In this document: positions 8,527-17,352 of the stretch, one piece after another
Layout: each line of letters starts with the position of its first letter
Position numbering within the stretch: the first letter of the stretch is position 1
DNA from: an uncultured Roseburia sp.
GTDB taxonomy: Bacteria; Bacillota; Clostridia; Lachnospirales; Lachnospiraceae
NCBI GenBank assembly: GCA_900550935.1
Contig: URUD01000009.1
Location: 1-64,000 of the forward strand
Reading direction: 5' to 3'
DNA: 64,000 bases
The notes under the pieces: generated by a model
What the model saw: the letters and a program-made list of their open reading frames with translations, nothing else
What the model was told of the DNA's origin: nothing
The model's database searches: none
Position numbers and translations under genes: made by a program

Positions 8527-10263
8527 CTAAGACTGGAACTGCATCTGATAAAGTTTCTCATAGATTCCCTGTTTTTCCATCAGCTCTTGATGCGTTCCCT
8601 CTTCCGCAATGCCCTCTTCCGTCAGTACCAGGATCTTCTCTGCATTTCTTATGGTAGAAAGACGGTGTGCGATCACGATCGTGGTACGGTTTTTCGCCAG
8701 TTTTTCAAGCGAATCCTGCACTACCTTCTCACTCTCGTTATCGAGTGCCGAGGTTGCCTCATCAAAGATCAGGATCGGCGGATTTTTTAAGAAGACACGC
8801 GCGATCGAAAGACGCTGTTTCTGTCCACCGGAAAGCTTGATCCCGCGCTGTCCGATGTCTGTTTCATAGCCATTTGGCAGGGACATGATAAAGTCATGCG
8901 CATTCGCATTTTTTGCCGCCGCGATCACCTCTTCCCTGGTGGCATCCGGCTTTCCATAGCGGATGTTATCATAGACCGTTCCCACAAACAGGTAGACATC
9001 CTGCTGCACGATCCCGATATGGTCTCTTAAACTCTTTAATGTTAGGCTTCTGATGTCTTTTCCATCGATCTTGACGGAACCGTTTGTCACATCATAAAAC
9101 CGCGGGATCAGTGAACAAAGCGTGCTCTTTCCTGCCCCGGAGGAACCGACCAGTGCCATATAGGAACCTGCCGGCACGTTCAGATTGATGTGATCTAATA
9201 CCTGCTCGGTGTTTTCTTCATAGCGGAACGAAACATTTTCAAAGGAGATATCCCCTTTTACCTCGCAAAGCTCGGTTGCATCATCCGCATCTTTGATATC
9301 CGGTTCAATATCCATGATCTCACGAAAACGCTCAAACCCGGTATATCCGTTCTGGAACTGCTCCGTAAAATCGATCAGCGTCCTTACCGGCTCTGTAAAT
9401 ACACTGATGTAAAGCAAAAATGTTACCAGATCACTAATGTCCACTCTTCCGTATGCGATCAGCACAGTTCCTGCAAGAATGACACAGACCTGGATCAATG
9501 TAGTAAATGTCCCCATTCCTGCATTGAAGCTTCCCATATAATGGTAGCTGTTCTTTTTTGCCGCAAGAAATCCCTCATTGCCCTGCCGGAATTTCTCGTT
9601 TTCGATTGCTTCATTTGCAAAGGATTTGACCACACGGATACCCGATAAGTTATCCTCGATCTGTCCGTTGATCTCTGCGATCCTGACACGGTTCTGCCGA
9701 AATGCCAGCCGCATCTTTTTGTTCATATAATAAGCAAATGCAAACATAAACGGCAGTACGACAAAGGCTGCCAGTGCCAGCAGTGGATTGATGGAAAGAA
9801 GAATGGCAAATGCTCCGATGATCTTAATGATCGAGAGAATGATGTTCTCCGGTCCATGGTGCATCAACTCCGTGATATCGAACAAATCCGTTGTGATACG
9901 GCTCATCAGCTGTCCGACCTTCTGATTGTCATAGAAGGCAAAGGAAAGTTTCTGAAAATGGTCAAAAATCTCCGCCCTCATATCATACTCGATCTTTGCC
10001 CCCATCACATGACCATAATTTGCAATAAAAAATTTACTGTAACAGTCCACTGCCACCATCACGAGCAACAGCACGGCAAGCCATTTCACCTTTGCAAGAA
10101 TTTCCGCTGGCTCCATGTAGATCAATGTTGAGGTCACATAACGTACGATCAGTGGAAGTGTCAACGCAACCGATGCAGATAATGCAGCAAAAAACATATC
10201 TGCCCAGAAAATTCCCTGATATGGTTTATAATAAGAAATCATTTTCTTTAAATTTTTATCCAT
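8527..10263 (-). CDS. ABC exporter half-transporter (MsbA/BmrA type)
   Basis: Membrane ABC exporter, 578 residues, acting as a homodimer or with a partner not in this window. The N-terminal half holds six hydrophobic segments of an ABC type-1 transmembrane domain. The C-terminal nucleotide-binding domain has Walker A GSSGAGKST, Q-loop IVQQDVYLF, signature LSGGQKQ, Walker B ILIFDEATSALD and the H-loop VIAHRLST. Its start faces the LUD gene, with overlapping divergent promoters between them. The substrate cannot be told from sequence; drugs, lipids or peptides are all possible. Confidence 0.9.
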   Translation of the reverse strand: MDKNLKKMISYYKPYQGIFWADMFFAALSASVALTLPLIVRYVTSTLIYMEPAEILAKVKWLAVLLLVMVAVDCYSKFFIANYGHVMGAKIEYDMRAEIFDHFQKLSFAFYDNQKVGQLMSRITTDLFDITELMHHGPENIILSIIKIIGAFAILLSINPLLALAAFVVLPFMFAFAYYMNKKMRLAFRQNRVRIAEINGQIEDNLSGIRVVKSFANEAIENEKFRQGNEGFLAAKKNSYHYMGSFNAGMGTFTTLIQVCVILAGTVLIAYGRVDISDLVTFLLYISVFTEPVRTLIDFTEQFQNGYTGFERFREIMDIEPDIKDADDATELCEVKGDISFENVSFRYEENTEQVLDHINLNVPAGSYMALVGSSGAGKSTLCSLIPRFYDVTNGSVKIDGKDIRSLTLKSLRDHIGIVQQDVYLFVGTVYDNIRYGKPDATREEVIAAAKNANAHDFIMSLPNGYETDIGQRGIKLSGGQKQRLSIARVFLKNPPILIFDEATSALDNESEKVVQDSLEKLAKNRTTIVIAHRLSTIRNAEKILVLTEEGIAEEGTHQELMEKQGIYEKLYQMQFQS

Positions 10264-10297
10264 CCCTGTCTCCTCTCTTTTTTACATACTGGATTTT

Positions 10298-10325
10298 ATT
10301 GTATCAGCTTGTGGAAAAAAGTCAA
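10298..10325 (-). promoter_or_regulatory. Promoter of the ABC exporter gene
   Basis: On the minus strand TTGACT is followed after 16 nt by TACAAT, about 35 bp before the ATG. It interlocks with the divergent promoter of the LUD gene. Confidence 0.65.
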
Positions 10326-10331
10326 ACAAAA

Positions 10332-10340
10332 TGCTATACT
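10332..10340 (+). promoter_or_regulatory. Extended -10 promoter of the LUD-domain gene
   Basis: TGcTATACT is an extended -10 element. The best -35 (TTGTGG at 10309) is too far upstream, at 20 nt, so this promoter may depend on the TG motif or an activator. Confidence 0.5.
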
Positions 10341-10386
10341 GTTTTTACACACATGATAGCAAAAGCACAGATAGGAGGGCATATCA

Positions 10387-11034
10387 ATGAGTTCAAATTC
10401 AGTCAAACAAACATACTATGAAACACTGGCAAATACAGTCATCAAAAATCTGTCCAAACGCCGGATGGAAGGCTATTACTGTCCTACCATTGAAGATGCA
10501 GAAAAAAAAGTCTTTTCCTTTTTAGATGGAAACTGCACGGTCTCTTTTGGTGGTTCCATGACACTGGAAGATACCGGACTTTTAACCGCACTGCGCCACG
10601 ACCCGAACATCCATCTGATCGACCGGTCAACAGCAAATTCTCCGGACGAAGTCAAACAGATGTATCATGATGCGTTAAGTGCAGACTATTATCTGATGAG
10701 TTCCAATGCGATCACGAAAGACGGCGAGCTTGTCAATATCGATGGCACTGGGAACCGCGTAGCAGCCCTGATCTATGGACCGGAAAACGTTATCGTCCTT
10801 GCCGGCATGAACAAGGTTGTTGCCAATGTAGACGAAGCATTGTCCAGAGTACATAATGTTGCAACCCCTATGAACTGTCTCCGGCTTAACAAGAAAACAC
10901 CATGTTCAGCTACAGGAGTCTGCGCTGACTGTCTCTCACCGGACTGCATCTGCAATCAGGTTGTTATCACAAGACGAAGTGGCATGGAAGGCAGGATCAA
11001 AGTTATTTTAATCGGTGAGGAACTGGGTTATTGA
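10387..11034 (+). CDS. LUD-domain (LutC/DUF162-like) protein
   Basis: Soluble protein of 215 residues of the LUD superfamily, related to the LutC/LutB subunits of lactate oxidation. Family signs are SFGGSMTLEDTGL (about residues 56-68) and the segment YLMSSNAITKDGELVNIDGTG (two parts of a single motif, about 101-121), which form a nucleotide- or cofactor-like pocket. A cysteine cluster near the C-terminus (CSATGVCADC followed by CIC) may bind an iron-sulfur cluster or zinc. AGGAGG precedes the ATG by 8 nt. No lutA or lutB lies nearby, so a role in lactate use is not shown; in Clostridia such stand-alone proteins are common and poorly known. Confidence 0.8.
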   Translation: MSSNSVKQTYYETLANTVIKNLSKRRMEGYYCPTIEDAEKKVFSFLDGNCTVSFGGSMTLEDTGLLTALRHDPNIHLIDRSTANSPDEVKQMYHDALSADYYLMSSNAITKDGELVNIDGTGNRVAALIYGPENVIVLAGMNKVVANVDEALSRVHNVATPMNCLRLNKKTPCSATGVCADCLSPDCICNQVVITRRSGMEGRIKVILIGEELGY

Positions 11035-11065
11035 TCTTCTTTTTATATCTATAAATCGAAAAAAA

Positions 11066-11087
11066 GGCTATCGCATTTGCGATAGCC
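11066..11087. terminator. Bidirectional intrinsic terminator between the LUD gene and rpsU
   Basis: Perfect 9-bp stem GGCTATCGC/GCGATAGCC with loop ATTT, preceded by a run of A and followed by TTTTA. It serves both convergent genes. Confidence 0.9.
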
Positions 11088-11114
11088 TTTTAGCATACAA
11101 AAATTGGTTCACAA

Positions 11115-11291
11115 TTAGTTGTATTTTCTTTTTCTAGCTGCTTCAGATTTTTTCTTACGTCTTACGCTTGGTTTCTCGTAATGTTCTCTTTTACGAATCT
11201 CCTGCTGGATACCTGCTTTTGCGCAGTTTCTTTTGAAACGACGTAAAGCGCTATCTAAAGTCTCGTTCTCTTTTACAATTACACTAGACAT
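11115..11291 (-). CDS. rpsU: 30S ribosomal protein S21
   Basis: Small basic ribosomal protein of 58 residues, part of the 30S platform near the anti-Shine-Dalgarno end of 16S rRNA. It starts MSSVIVKENETLDSALRRF and continues with FKRNCAKAGIQQEIRKRE and a Lys/Arg-rich tail ending RKRKYN, the standard S21 pattern and length. A strong promoter lies about 80 bp upstream, downstream of alaS, and a bidirectional terminator follows. AGGGAGG upstream of the ATG provides the ribosome binding site. Confidence 0.97.
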   Translation of the reverse strand: MSSVIVKENETLDSALRRFKRNCAKAGIQQEIRKREHYEKPSVRRKKKSEAARKRKYN

Positions 11292-11369
11292 TATCTCACA
11301 CCTAACCTCCCTCCAGTTGCGTATTGTGCATATTCAACTGATTGGGTCATATTTATTGCACTATAGAAT

Positions 11370-11397
11370 AGTATAACGGATATTTTTTATTTGTCAA
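11370..11397 (-). promoter_or_regulatory. rpsU promoter
   Basis: TTGACA, 16-nt spacer, TATACT on the minus strand, just downstream of the alaS stop codon. No terminator separates alaS from it, so rpsU may also receive read-through. Confidence 0.8.
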
Positions 11398-11412
11398 CTA
11401 CTTTTTTTATAT

Positions 11413-14073
11413 TTATGAAATCTGACCCTCTAATGCTACTTTGGCTTCTGCGATCGCATCTGCGATACCTGCCGGGTTCTTTCCACCAGCCTGTGCCATA
11501 TTTGGACGACCGCCACCGCCGCCGCCGACTTTACCGGCAATGCTCTTGATCAGGTTACCTGCATGCGCTCCCTGTTTCATTGCTCCATCGGTTGCCATTG
11601 CGATCAGGTTTACTTTGCCGTCGCAGGAAGATGCAAGAACAACGACACCCTCTCCCAGCTGTGCTTTTAACTGATCTCCCAGATCACGCAGACCGTTCAT
11701 ATCCACACCATCTACGGAAGAAGCAAGCAGTTTCACACCTTTTACTTCTACGACCTGATCCATAACATCGCCAAGTGCTTCCTGTGCTGCCTTGCTCTTT
11801 AAGGATTCATTTTCACTGGTAAGTGCTTTAATCTCTGCCTGCATATGCTCGATCTTTTCAACCAGAGTTGCCGGAGTTGCTTTTGCTGCTTTTGCTGCTG
11901 CTTCAAGCTCATCCTCGATCTTCTGATAATAAGCAAATACGTTTTCTCCTGTTAAAGCCTCGATACGACGGATACCTGCTGCCACACCGCTCTCCGAAAT
12001 GATCTTGAATGCAGTGATCTCGCTGGTATTCTTTACATGAGTTCCTCCACAGAACTCTTTTGAGAAATCACCCATGGATACGACTCTTACGGTCTCGCCA
12101 TATTTCTCATCAAACAGTGCCATTGCACCGGTTTTCTTTGCTTCCTCGGCTGTCATAACAGCGGTCTCTACCGGAATTGCCTCTGCAATCTTTTCATTGA
12201 CCATCTTCTCGACAGCATTTAACTCTTCTGCCGTCATTGCCTCGAAATGACTGAAATCGAAACGGGTTCTCTCTCCATCCTGATAAGAACCTTTCTGCTG
12301 TACATGGGTTCCAAGGACCTCTCTTAATGCTTTCTGTAATAAGTGTGTTGCAGAATGGTTTTTGCAGGTCTTGCCACGAAGTTCTGCATCTACCGATAAG
12401 GTTGCCTTATCGCCGACTTTGATCATACCGCTTACTACTTTACCGATATGTCCGACCTTGCCACCTAATAACTTGATGGTATCTTCTACTTTGAACGAAC
12501 CATCTGCGGTACGGATCACACCTTTGTCTCCCTGCTGTCCACCCATGGTTGCATAGAATGGAGTCTCTTTTACGATGATCGTTCCCACTTCTCCATCGGA
12601 AAGTGCTTCCACGAGTTCGGTCTCTGTGGTCAGAACTGCGATCTCTGAGTCTGCCTCTAACTTGTCATATCCGACAAACTCGGTTGTGACAGAAGGGTCG
12701 ATGGACTCATATACGGTAACGTCAGCTCCCATATAGTTGGTCACTTTACGTGCCTTTCTAGCGGTTGTTCTCTGTACTTCCATTGCCTCTTTGAAGCCCT
12801 TCTCATCAATTGAGAAGCCTTTTTCCTCGAGGATCTCCTGTGTCAGATCCATCGGGAATCCATAGGTATCATACAGTTTGAACGCATCCTCTCCGGATAA
12901 TACCTTTTCGCCTTTCGCTTCCATCTCTTTTTCCATATCGGAAAGAATGGAAAGACCCTGGTCGATGGTCTTGCTGAATTTCTCTTCTTCCTGTGTCAGT
13001 ACTTTGAAGATGAAATCCTGTTTTTCTTCTAATTCAGGATAACCGTCCTTGCTCTCACGAATTACCGTTGCTGCAAGATTTGCCATAAAGGTTCCATCGA
13101 TGCCTAACATTCTTCCGTGACGTGCGGCACGGCGGATGATTCGGCGAAGCACATAACCTCTTCCTTCGTTGGATGGCATGATACCATCGGAAATCATAAA
13201 GGTTGCGGAACGGATATGATCGGTGATCAGACGAATGGAAACATCATCCAGTGCATCGGTCTGGTAAGTCTTGTGGCTCATCTCGCAGACTCTGTCACGG
13301 ATCGCTTTCATAGTATCAATATCAAATACGGAATCTACATCCTGCATCACAACAGCAAGACGTTCCAGTCCCATACCGGTATCGATATTCTTCTGCTCTA
13401 ACTCTTCGTATCCACCCTTTCCATCTCCGTTGAACTGGGTAAATACGTTGTTCCATACTTCCATAAAACGGTCACAGTCACAGCCTACTTTACAGTCCGG
13501 TTTTCCACAGCCGTATTTTTCTCCACGGTCATAATAGATCTCCGAACACGGACCACATGGACCTGCGCCATGCTCCCAGAAATTATCACATTCTCCGGTC
13601 TCCGGGTCACGGTAGAAACGGGTAATGCGCTCTGCAGGAACACCGATCTCTTTGTTCCAGATCTCAAATGCCTCATCATCCTCTCCATAGATAGAAGGAT
13701 AGAGTCTGTCCTCTTCGAGTCCAAGTACTTTTGTCAAAAATTCCCAGGACCAGGCAATTGCTTCATGTTTAAAATAATCTCCAAAAGAAAAGTTTCCAAG
13801 CATCTCAAAGAATGTCAGATGTCTTGCCGTCTTTCCTACGTTTTCGATATCTCCGGTACGGATACATTTCTGACAGGTAGTCACTCTTCTTCTCGGTGGG
13901 ATCTCCTGCCCGGTAAAATATGGCTTGAGCGGTGCCATACCTGCATTGATCAGTAATAAGCTGTTATCATTGTGTGGTACCAATGAAAAGCTGTTCATAC
14001 GCAGATGTCCTTTGCTCTCAAAAAATTCCAGATACATTCTGCGCAGTTCATTTTCTCCGTAAAACTTCTTCAC
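11413..14073 (-). CDS. alaS: Alanyl-tRNA synthetase (GTG start)
   Basis: Charges tRNA-Ala and edits mischarged Ser and Gly; cytosolic. The 886 residues show the class II catalytic core (NDNSLLLINAGMAPLKPYF and GNFSFGDYFK near the N-terminus), the editing-domain zinc motifs HSATH (about residue 575) and CGGTH (about 675), and the glycine-rich C-terminal C-Ala/DHHA1 region (GKVGGGGGGRPNMAQAGG). I place the start at a GTG (14073) because GGAGGA stands 7 nt upstream and the protein then begins MKKFYGENELRRMYLEFF, as in related enzymes; an upstream ATG would extend it by 19 unsupported residues. The gene follows a tiny membrane-protein gene. No T-box precedes it. Confidence 0.96.
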   Translation of the reverse strand: MKKFYGENELRRMYLEFFESKGHLRMNSFSLVPHNDNSLLLINAGMAPLKPYFTGQEIPPRRRVTTCQKCIRTGDIENVGKTARHLTFFEMLGNFSFGDYFKHEAIAWSWEFLTKVLGLEEDRLYPSIYGEDDEAFEIWNKEIGVPAERITRFYRDPETGECDNFWEHGAGPCGPCSEIYYDRGEKYGCGKPDCKVGCDCDRFMEVWNNVFTQFNGDGKGGYEELEQKNIDTGMGLERLAVVMQDVDSVFDIDTMKAIRDRVCEMSHKTYQTDALDDVSIRLITDHIRSATFMISDGIMPSNEGRGYVLRRIIRRAARHGRMLGIDGTFMANLAATVIRESKDGYPELEEKQDFIFKVLTQEEEKFSKTIDQGLSILSDMEKEMEAKGEKVLSGEDAFKLYDTYGFPMDLTQEILEEKGFSIDEKGFKEAMEVQRTTARKARKVTNYMGADVTVYESIDPSVTTEFVGYDKLEADSEIAVLTTETELVEALSDGEVGTIIVKETPFYATMGGQQGDKGVIRTADGSFKVEDTIKLLGGKVGHIGKVVSGMIKVGDKATLSVDAELRGKTCKNHSATHLLQKALREVLGTHVQQKGSYQDGERTRFDFSHFEAMTAEELNAVEKMVNEKIAEAIPVETAVMTAEEAKKTGAMALFDEKYGETVRVVSMGDFSKEFCGGTHVKNTSEITAFKIISESGVAAGIRRIEALTGENVFAYYQKIEDELEAAAKAAKATPATLVEKIEHMQAEIKALTSENESLKSKAAQEALGDVMDQVVEVKGVKLLASSVDGVDMNGLRDLGDQLKAQLGEGVVVLASSCDGKVNLIAMATDGAMKQGAHAGNLIKSIAGKVGGGGGGRPNMAQAGGKNPAGIADAIAEAKVALEGQIS

Positions 14074-14092
14074 GACTAGTTCCTCCAACGTA

Positions 14093-14236
14093 CTATTCTG
14101 CAGACGGATGCCCGCCTGCCGTTTTTTCATCCTTGCGTGTTCTTAATTTTTTGCCGGTAAAAATACCTAATCCGGCAACTGCCGCAAGAATCAATGCTAT
14201 GATTAAATATCGTATAAACCAACCCAAAAATGCCAT
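14093..14236 (-). CDS. Small single-pass membrane protein (47 aa), unknown
   Basis: I do not recognise this gene. The 47-residue product begins MAFLGWFIRYLIIALIL, has one hydrophobic helix (about residues 5-27) and a basic then polar tail (KKLRTRKDEKTAGG), so it is probably N-out/C-in in the membrane. GAGGTA at the right distance supports the ATG at 14236; the longer frame upstream would run through the promoter. It ends 19 bp before alaS and probably shares its transcript. Confidence 0.65.
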   Translation of the reverse strand: MAFLGWFIRYLIIALILAAVAGLGIFTGKKLRTRKDEKTAGGHPSAE

Positions 14237-14266
14237 AATCGCTACCTCTCTTTCTCTAACTGAATT

Positions 14267-14296
14267 AGTATATCGCAACTGTTTCCCAATCGTCAA
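14267..14296 (-). promoter_or_regulatory. Promoter of the small membrane protein-alaS unit
   Basis: TTGACG, 18-nt spacer, TATACT on the minus strand, ending about 30 bp before the small gene. It is the nearest good promoter upstream of alaS. Confidence 0.65.
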
Positions 14297-14301
14297 GTCA
14301 T

Positions 14302-15057
14302 TCATGCTTCCTGGATCGGGAAGGTCTGGTTTTCATGCGAGATCTCTACGATGCGCTCTGCCATGGCACCATTGGAGATCCTGCGTTTGTACTCTGTGAT
14401 TGCAGAATAATCCTGCCACATGTGCATCGGGAAGATATACTCCGCATCCACATGCTCTAAGAAATAATCGATGCCTAAGAACTTATTTTGTTCCAGCCTC
14501 GGATCCATCGGAACGAAGGCAAGATTGATATGTTTCTTTGCCAGACGGTTGATCTGACCCTTATAATTGCGCTCCATAATACCATTGACCAGGTCTCCGG
14601 CACCATCCCATTTCCAGTTGTTCAGATCTCCGGCATGGTAAAATGTAGCTCCGTTGGTCTCCACATAAAATGCAACGCCCGCATCGGTAGAACGCAGTGT
14701 CTCAATGTGAAGTCCTCCTACCTGATAGGTCTCACAGGGACTCACATATACGATCTTCTGTCGTATTGTATCCGGGAATCCATGTTTTTTCAAAAAATTT
14801 GGGCTCATCTTACAGTCTTTGGACAGGATAAAATGAATGTCTCTATACTGCTCTGCCAGATGGAGCACGTCCATATCAAAATGATCCTGATGCTTGTGGC
14901 TGGCAAAGACATAGACTGGCGTGTCCGGCTCGTACTCCGGCAGCCTGCCGCAAAACCGGTAGCCATTTACCCGGTCCCCACCAAAATAATCAAAGATCAG
15001 AACCTTCTCATCTACCTCTACCACAAAACAACTGTGATGTATAAAAATTACCTGCAT
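14302..15057 (-). CDS. Metallo-beta-lactamase-fold hydrolase
   Basis: Predicted cytosolic metal-dependent hydrolase of 251 residues. The N-terminal strand (MQVIFIHHSCFVVEV) and the metal motif SHKHQDHFD (about residues 53-61) fit the UlaG-like/UPF0173-type branch of the MBL superfamily; AGDLNNWKW and MHMWQDY add later metal-site candidates. The substrate is unknown. It lies 27 bp downstream of the nucleoside deaminase gene on the same strand, and a promoter for the next genes follows, so it probably ends the PNP-deaminase transcript. Confidence 0.8.
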   Translation of the reverse strand: MQVIFIHHSCFVVEVDEKVLIFDYFGGDRVNGYRFCGRLPEYEPDTPVYVFASHKHQDHFDMDVLHLAEQYRDIHFILSKDCKMSPNFLKKHGFPDTIRQKIVYVSPCETYQVGGLHIETLRSTDAGVAFYVETNGATFYHAGDLNNWKWDGAGDLVNGIMERNYKGQINRLAKKHINLAFVPMDPRLEQNKFLGIDYFLEHVDAEYIFPMHMWQDYSAITEYKRRISNGAMAERIVEISHENQTFPIQEA

Positions 15058-15084
15058 CGCTTGTACCTGCCTTTGGATTTCTGC

Positions 15085-16362
15085 TTATTTCATACGGCCA
15101 ATAATCTCATTGGCATGTCTGTAGATCTCTTTTTTGTCAAATCCGATCTCAAACTGATTGTCCTCATAGAGGATCTTACCATTTACCATGGTCATCTTAA
15201 CATTCTGCTTGCTGCCGCTGTAGACCAGATTTTTTACGATATTGTTTTCCGGCTGCATGTTAGGCTGTTCTAAATCGATCATGATCAGATCCGCCTTTTT
15301 ACCGGTTTCAAGCCTGTCGCAGTCCAAAAGCTGCATTGCCTGCGCACCGCCTGCGGTTGCCATGTATAAGATCTCATCTGCTCCGACACAGGCTGCATCC
15401 ATCTCACGGACTTTTGCCAGTGCCGATGTTAAAAACATCTCGCGGAACATATCCAGACAATTATTGCTTGCCGGACCATCTGTTCCGATCGCCATGGAAA
15501 TACCGTCATCCACAAACCGTTTGACCGGGCAGATACCGGATGCCAGTTTTAAATTGGAAGCCGGGTTCGTAACTGCGGTCAGCTTTCTATCGCGGAAGAT
15601 CTCAAAATCCTTTTCATCCATCCATACACAGTGATAGCCACCGCCGCCATAGGCATACATGCCAAGGGAATCGGTCAGTTCGGTCGGTGTCATGCCCCAG
15701 CGTTTTCTGCACTCTTCCACCTCAAGTCTAGTCTCGGAATTGTGCAGCCAGACCGGTGATTTTACTTTTTCTGCCAGCTTTGCCACGCCCTCCATCAATT
15801 CTCTGGAAGTCGTGTATTCTGCATGGAATCCAACCAGAAATGAGGTCCGATCGCTCATTTCATTTACCATGTGGAAATCTTCTTCCATCTGCTCCACGGA
15901 ACTGGTAAAATTGTTTAATCCGCTGGTTAAAACCGTACGAAATCCGGTATCTGCAGATGCCTTTGCATTTAGCTCCGGAAAAAAGTACATGTCGAAATTG
16001 GATGTGATACCACTGGTCAGATACTCCATGATACCTAAGATATTTAACCAGTAAACATCATTTGCCGTAAGCATTGCCTCCTTTGGGAACACCTGCTTAT
16101 TCAGCCAGTCCTGCAATGGCAGGTCATCCGCATAGGAACGTAAAAATGTCATCGCGGTATGCGTATGTGCATTTTTAAAGCCCGGCATCAGCAGATTGCC
16201 ACAGGCATCAATCTCCCTGTCCCATTTCTCATTCTCGCCCTGCCCTGTGACTCCGATATAAGAGATATGGTCACCTGTTACATGAAGTTCTCCCTCTACG
16301 ATCTGAAACTTATGGTCTTCGGTCGTTTTTAAAATTTTTGCATTGTAAAACCGTATGTTCAT
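15085..16362 (-). CDS. Amidohydrolase, 5-methylthioadenosine/S-adenosylhomocysteine (or 5'-deoxyadenosine) deaminase family
   Basis: Cytosolic zinc-dependent deaminase acting on adenosine-type nucleosides (MTA, SAH or 5'-deoxyadenosine). The 425 residues have the family metal motifs: NAHTHTAM (about residue 65), GFHAEYTT (about 180), the conserved H in AYGGGGYHCVWM and GTDGPASNN (about 290). A purine nucleoside phosphorylase gene lies directly upstream, 19 bp away, which suggests a salvage pair: deaminate the adenosine compound to an inosine compound, then cleave it phosphorolytically. Genes of this family are often labelled mtaD or dadD; the exact nucleoside cannot be decided from sequence. 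Confidence 0.88.
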   Translation of the reverse strand: MNIRFYNAKILKTTEDHKFQIVEGELHVTGDHISYIGVTGQGENEKWDREIDACGNLLMPGFKNAHTHTAMTFLRSYADDLPLQDWLNKQVFPKEAMLTANDVYWLNILGIMEYLTSGITSNFDMYFFPELNAKASADTGFRTVLTSGLNNFTSSVEQMEEDFHMVNEMSDRTSFLVGFHAEYTTSRELMEGVAKLAEKVKSPVWLHNSETRLEVEECRKRWGMTPTELTDSLGMYAYGGGGYHCVWMDEKDFEIFRDRKLTAVTNPASNLKLASGICPVKRFVDDGISMAIGTDGPASNNCLDMFREMFLTSALAKVREMDAACVGADEILYMATAGGAQAMQLLDCDRLETGKKADLIMIDLEQPNMQPENNIVKNLVYSGSKQNVKMTMVNGKILYEDNQFEIGFDKKEIYRHANEIIGRMK

Positions 16363-16381
16363 CTCATTCCACCTTTCCTTC

Positions 16382-17206
16382 TTAGGAAATATGTTTGATT
16401 GTTTCTGTTACAAGTGCTTTAAACATCGGTGCAACTTTATCTGCGGTCTCCTGCACCTCTTCGTGTGATAACGGCACGGCTGTGATACCACATGCAAGGT
16501 TGCTGATGCAGGAAATACCAACGACTTTCATGCCCATATGACGTGCAGCAACTGCCTCGCAGGCAGTACTCATACCAACTGCATCTGCGCCAAGGGTACG
16601 GCACATTGCCACTTCCTTTGGTGTCTCAAACTGCGGACCGGATAGCTGGAGGTAGGTTCCCTCTTTTATGTCGATACCCAGATCGATCGCAGCTTTTTTT
16701 ACGATCTTCTGTAACTGCGGATCATAGATCTGGCTCATATCCGGGAAACGTGTTCCTAATTCATCAATGTTTGCACCACGAAGCGGGGATGGAACAAAAC
16801 AGGCGATCTGATCTTTGATCAGCATAAAATCTCCGGCTTTCATGCCAAGCTGGATACCGCCGGCTGCATTGGTAAGGAATAAGACCTCTGCACCCATCAT
16901 CTTCATCAGACGTGCCGGAAGCACCACATCAGACATATCATATCCTTCATAATAATGCACACGGCCCTGCATACATACGACCGGCACATCTCCGACGTAA
17001 CCAAAGATGAATCTGCCCTTATGTCCCGGTACGGTAGAAACCGGAAAGCCCTCGATGTCATGGTAATCAAGGGTTGCCTCTACCTTGATATCATTGGCAT
17101 AATCTCCAAGTCCGGAACCAAGTACCAGCGCAACCCTTGGCTGAAAGGAAATCTTTGCCTGATAACTCTCATAGCATTTCTGTAATTTTTCGTAAACTGT
17201 ATTCAT
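16382..17206 (-). CDS. Purine nucleoside phosphorylase (trimeric type)
   Basis: Cleaves purine (deoxy)ribonucleosides with phosphate to base and ribose-1-phosphate. The 274 residues begin MNTVYEKLQKCYES and contain the phosphate-binding GSGLGDYA (about residue 30), GHKGRFIFG, MQGRVHYYEGY, TNAAGG and the nucleoside-site segment GMSTACEAVAARHMGMKV, as in trimeric PNPs of about 270-280 residues. The ATG at 17206 follows GAGG; a longer frame would run through the promoter. It leads the deaminase and MBL genes. Confidence 0.93.
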   Translation of the reverse strand: MNTVYEKLQKCYESYQAKISFQPRVALVLGSGLGDYANDIKVEATLDYHDIEGFPVSTVPGHKGRFIFGYVGDVPVVCMQGRVHYYEGYDMSDVVLPARLMKMMGAEVLFLTNAAGGIQLGMKAGDFMLIKDQIACFVPSPLRGANIDELGTRFPDMSQIYDPQLQKIVKKAAIDLGIDIKEGTYLQLSGPQFETPKEVAMCRTLGADAVGMSTACEAVAARHMGMKVVGISCISNLACGITAVPLSHEEVQETADKVAPMFKALVTETIKHIS

Positions 17207-17245
17207 CAGATAACCTCGCTTTTTGTATATTTTCCTAATGCTTTT

Positions 17246-17273
17246 ATTATAACAGAAACCGGGGAGTTTACAA
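17246..17273 (-). promoter_or_regulatory. Promoter of the purine salvage operon
   Basis: TTGTAA, 16-nt spacer, consensus TATAAT on the minus strand, about 40 bp before the PNP start codon. Confidence 0.75.
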
Positions 17274-17352
17274 CCAGAGAACGAAATTTCCTTATCCATC
17301 TGCCTTTTTTGTCCGATACATTTATCAAATGAACTTTGGGGAGGCATATCAC

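Noticed and set aside
14074..14301. Alanine T-box upstream of alaS
   Set aside because: No T-box core or terminator-like hairpin is present; only a promoter and the small membrane-protein gene.
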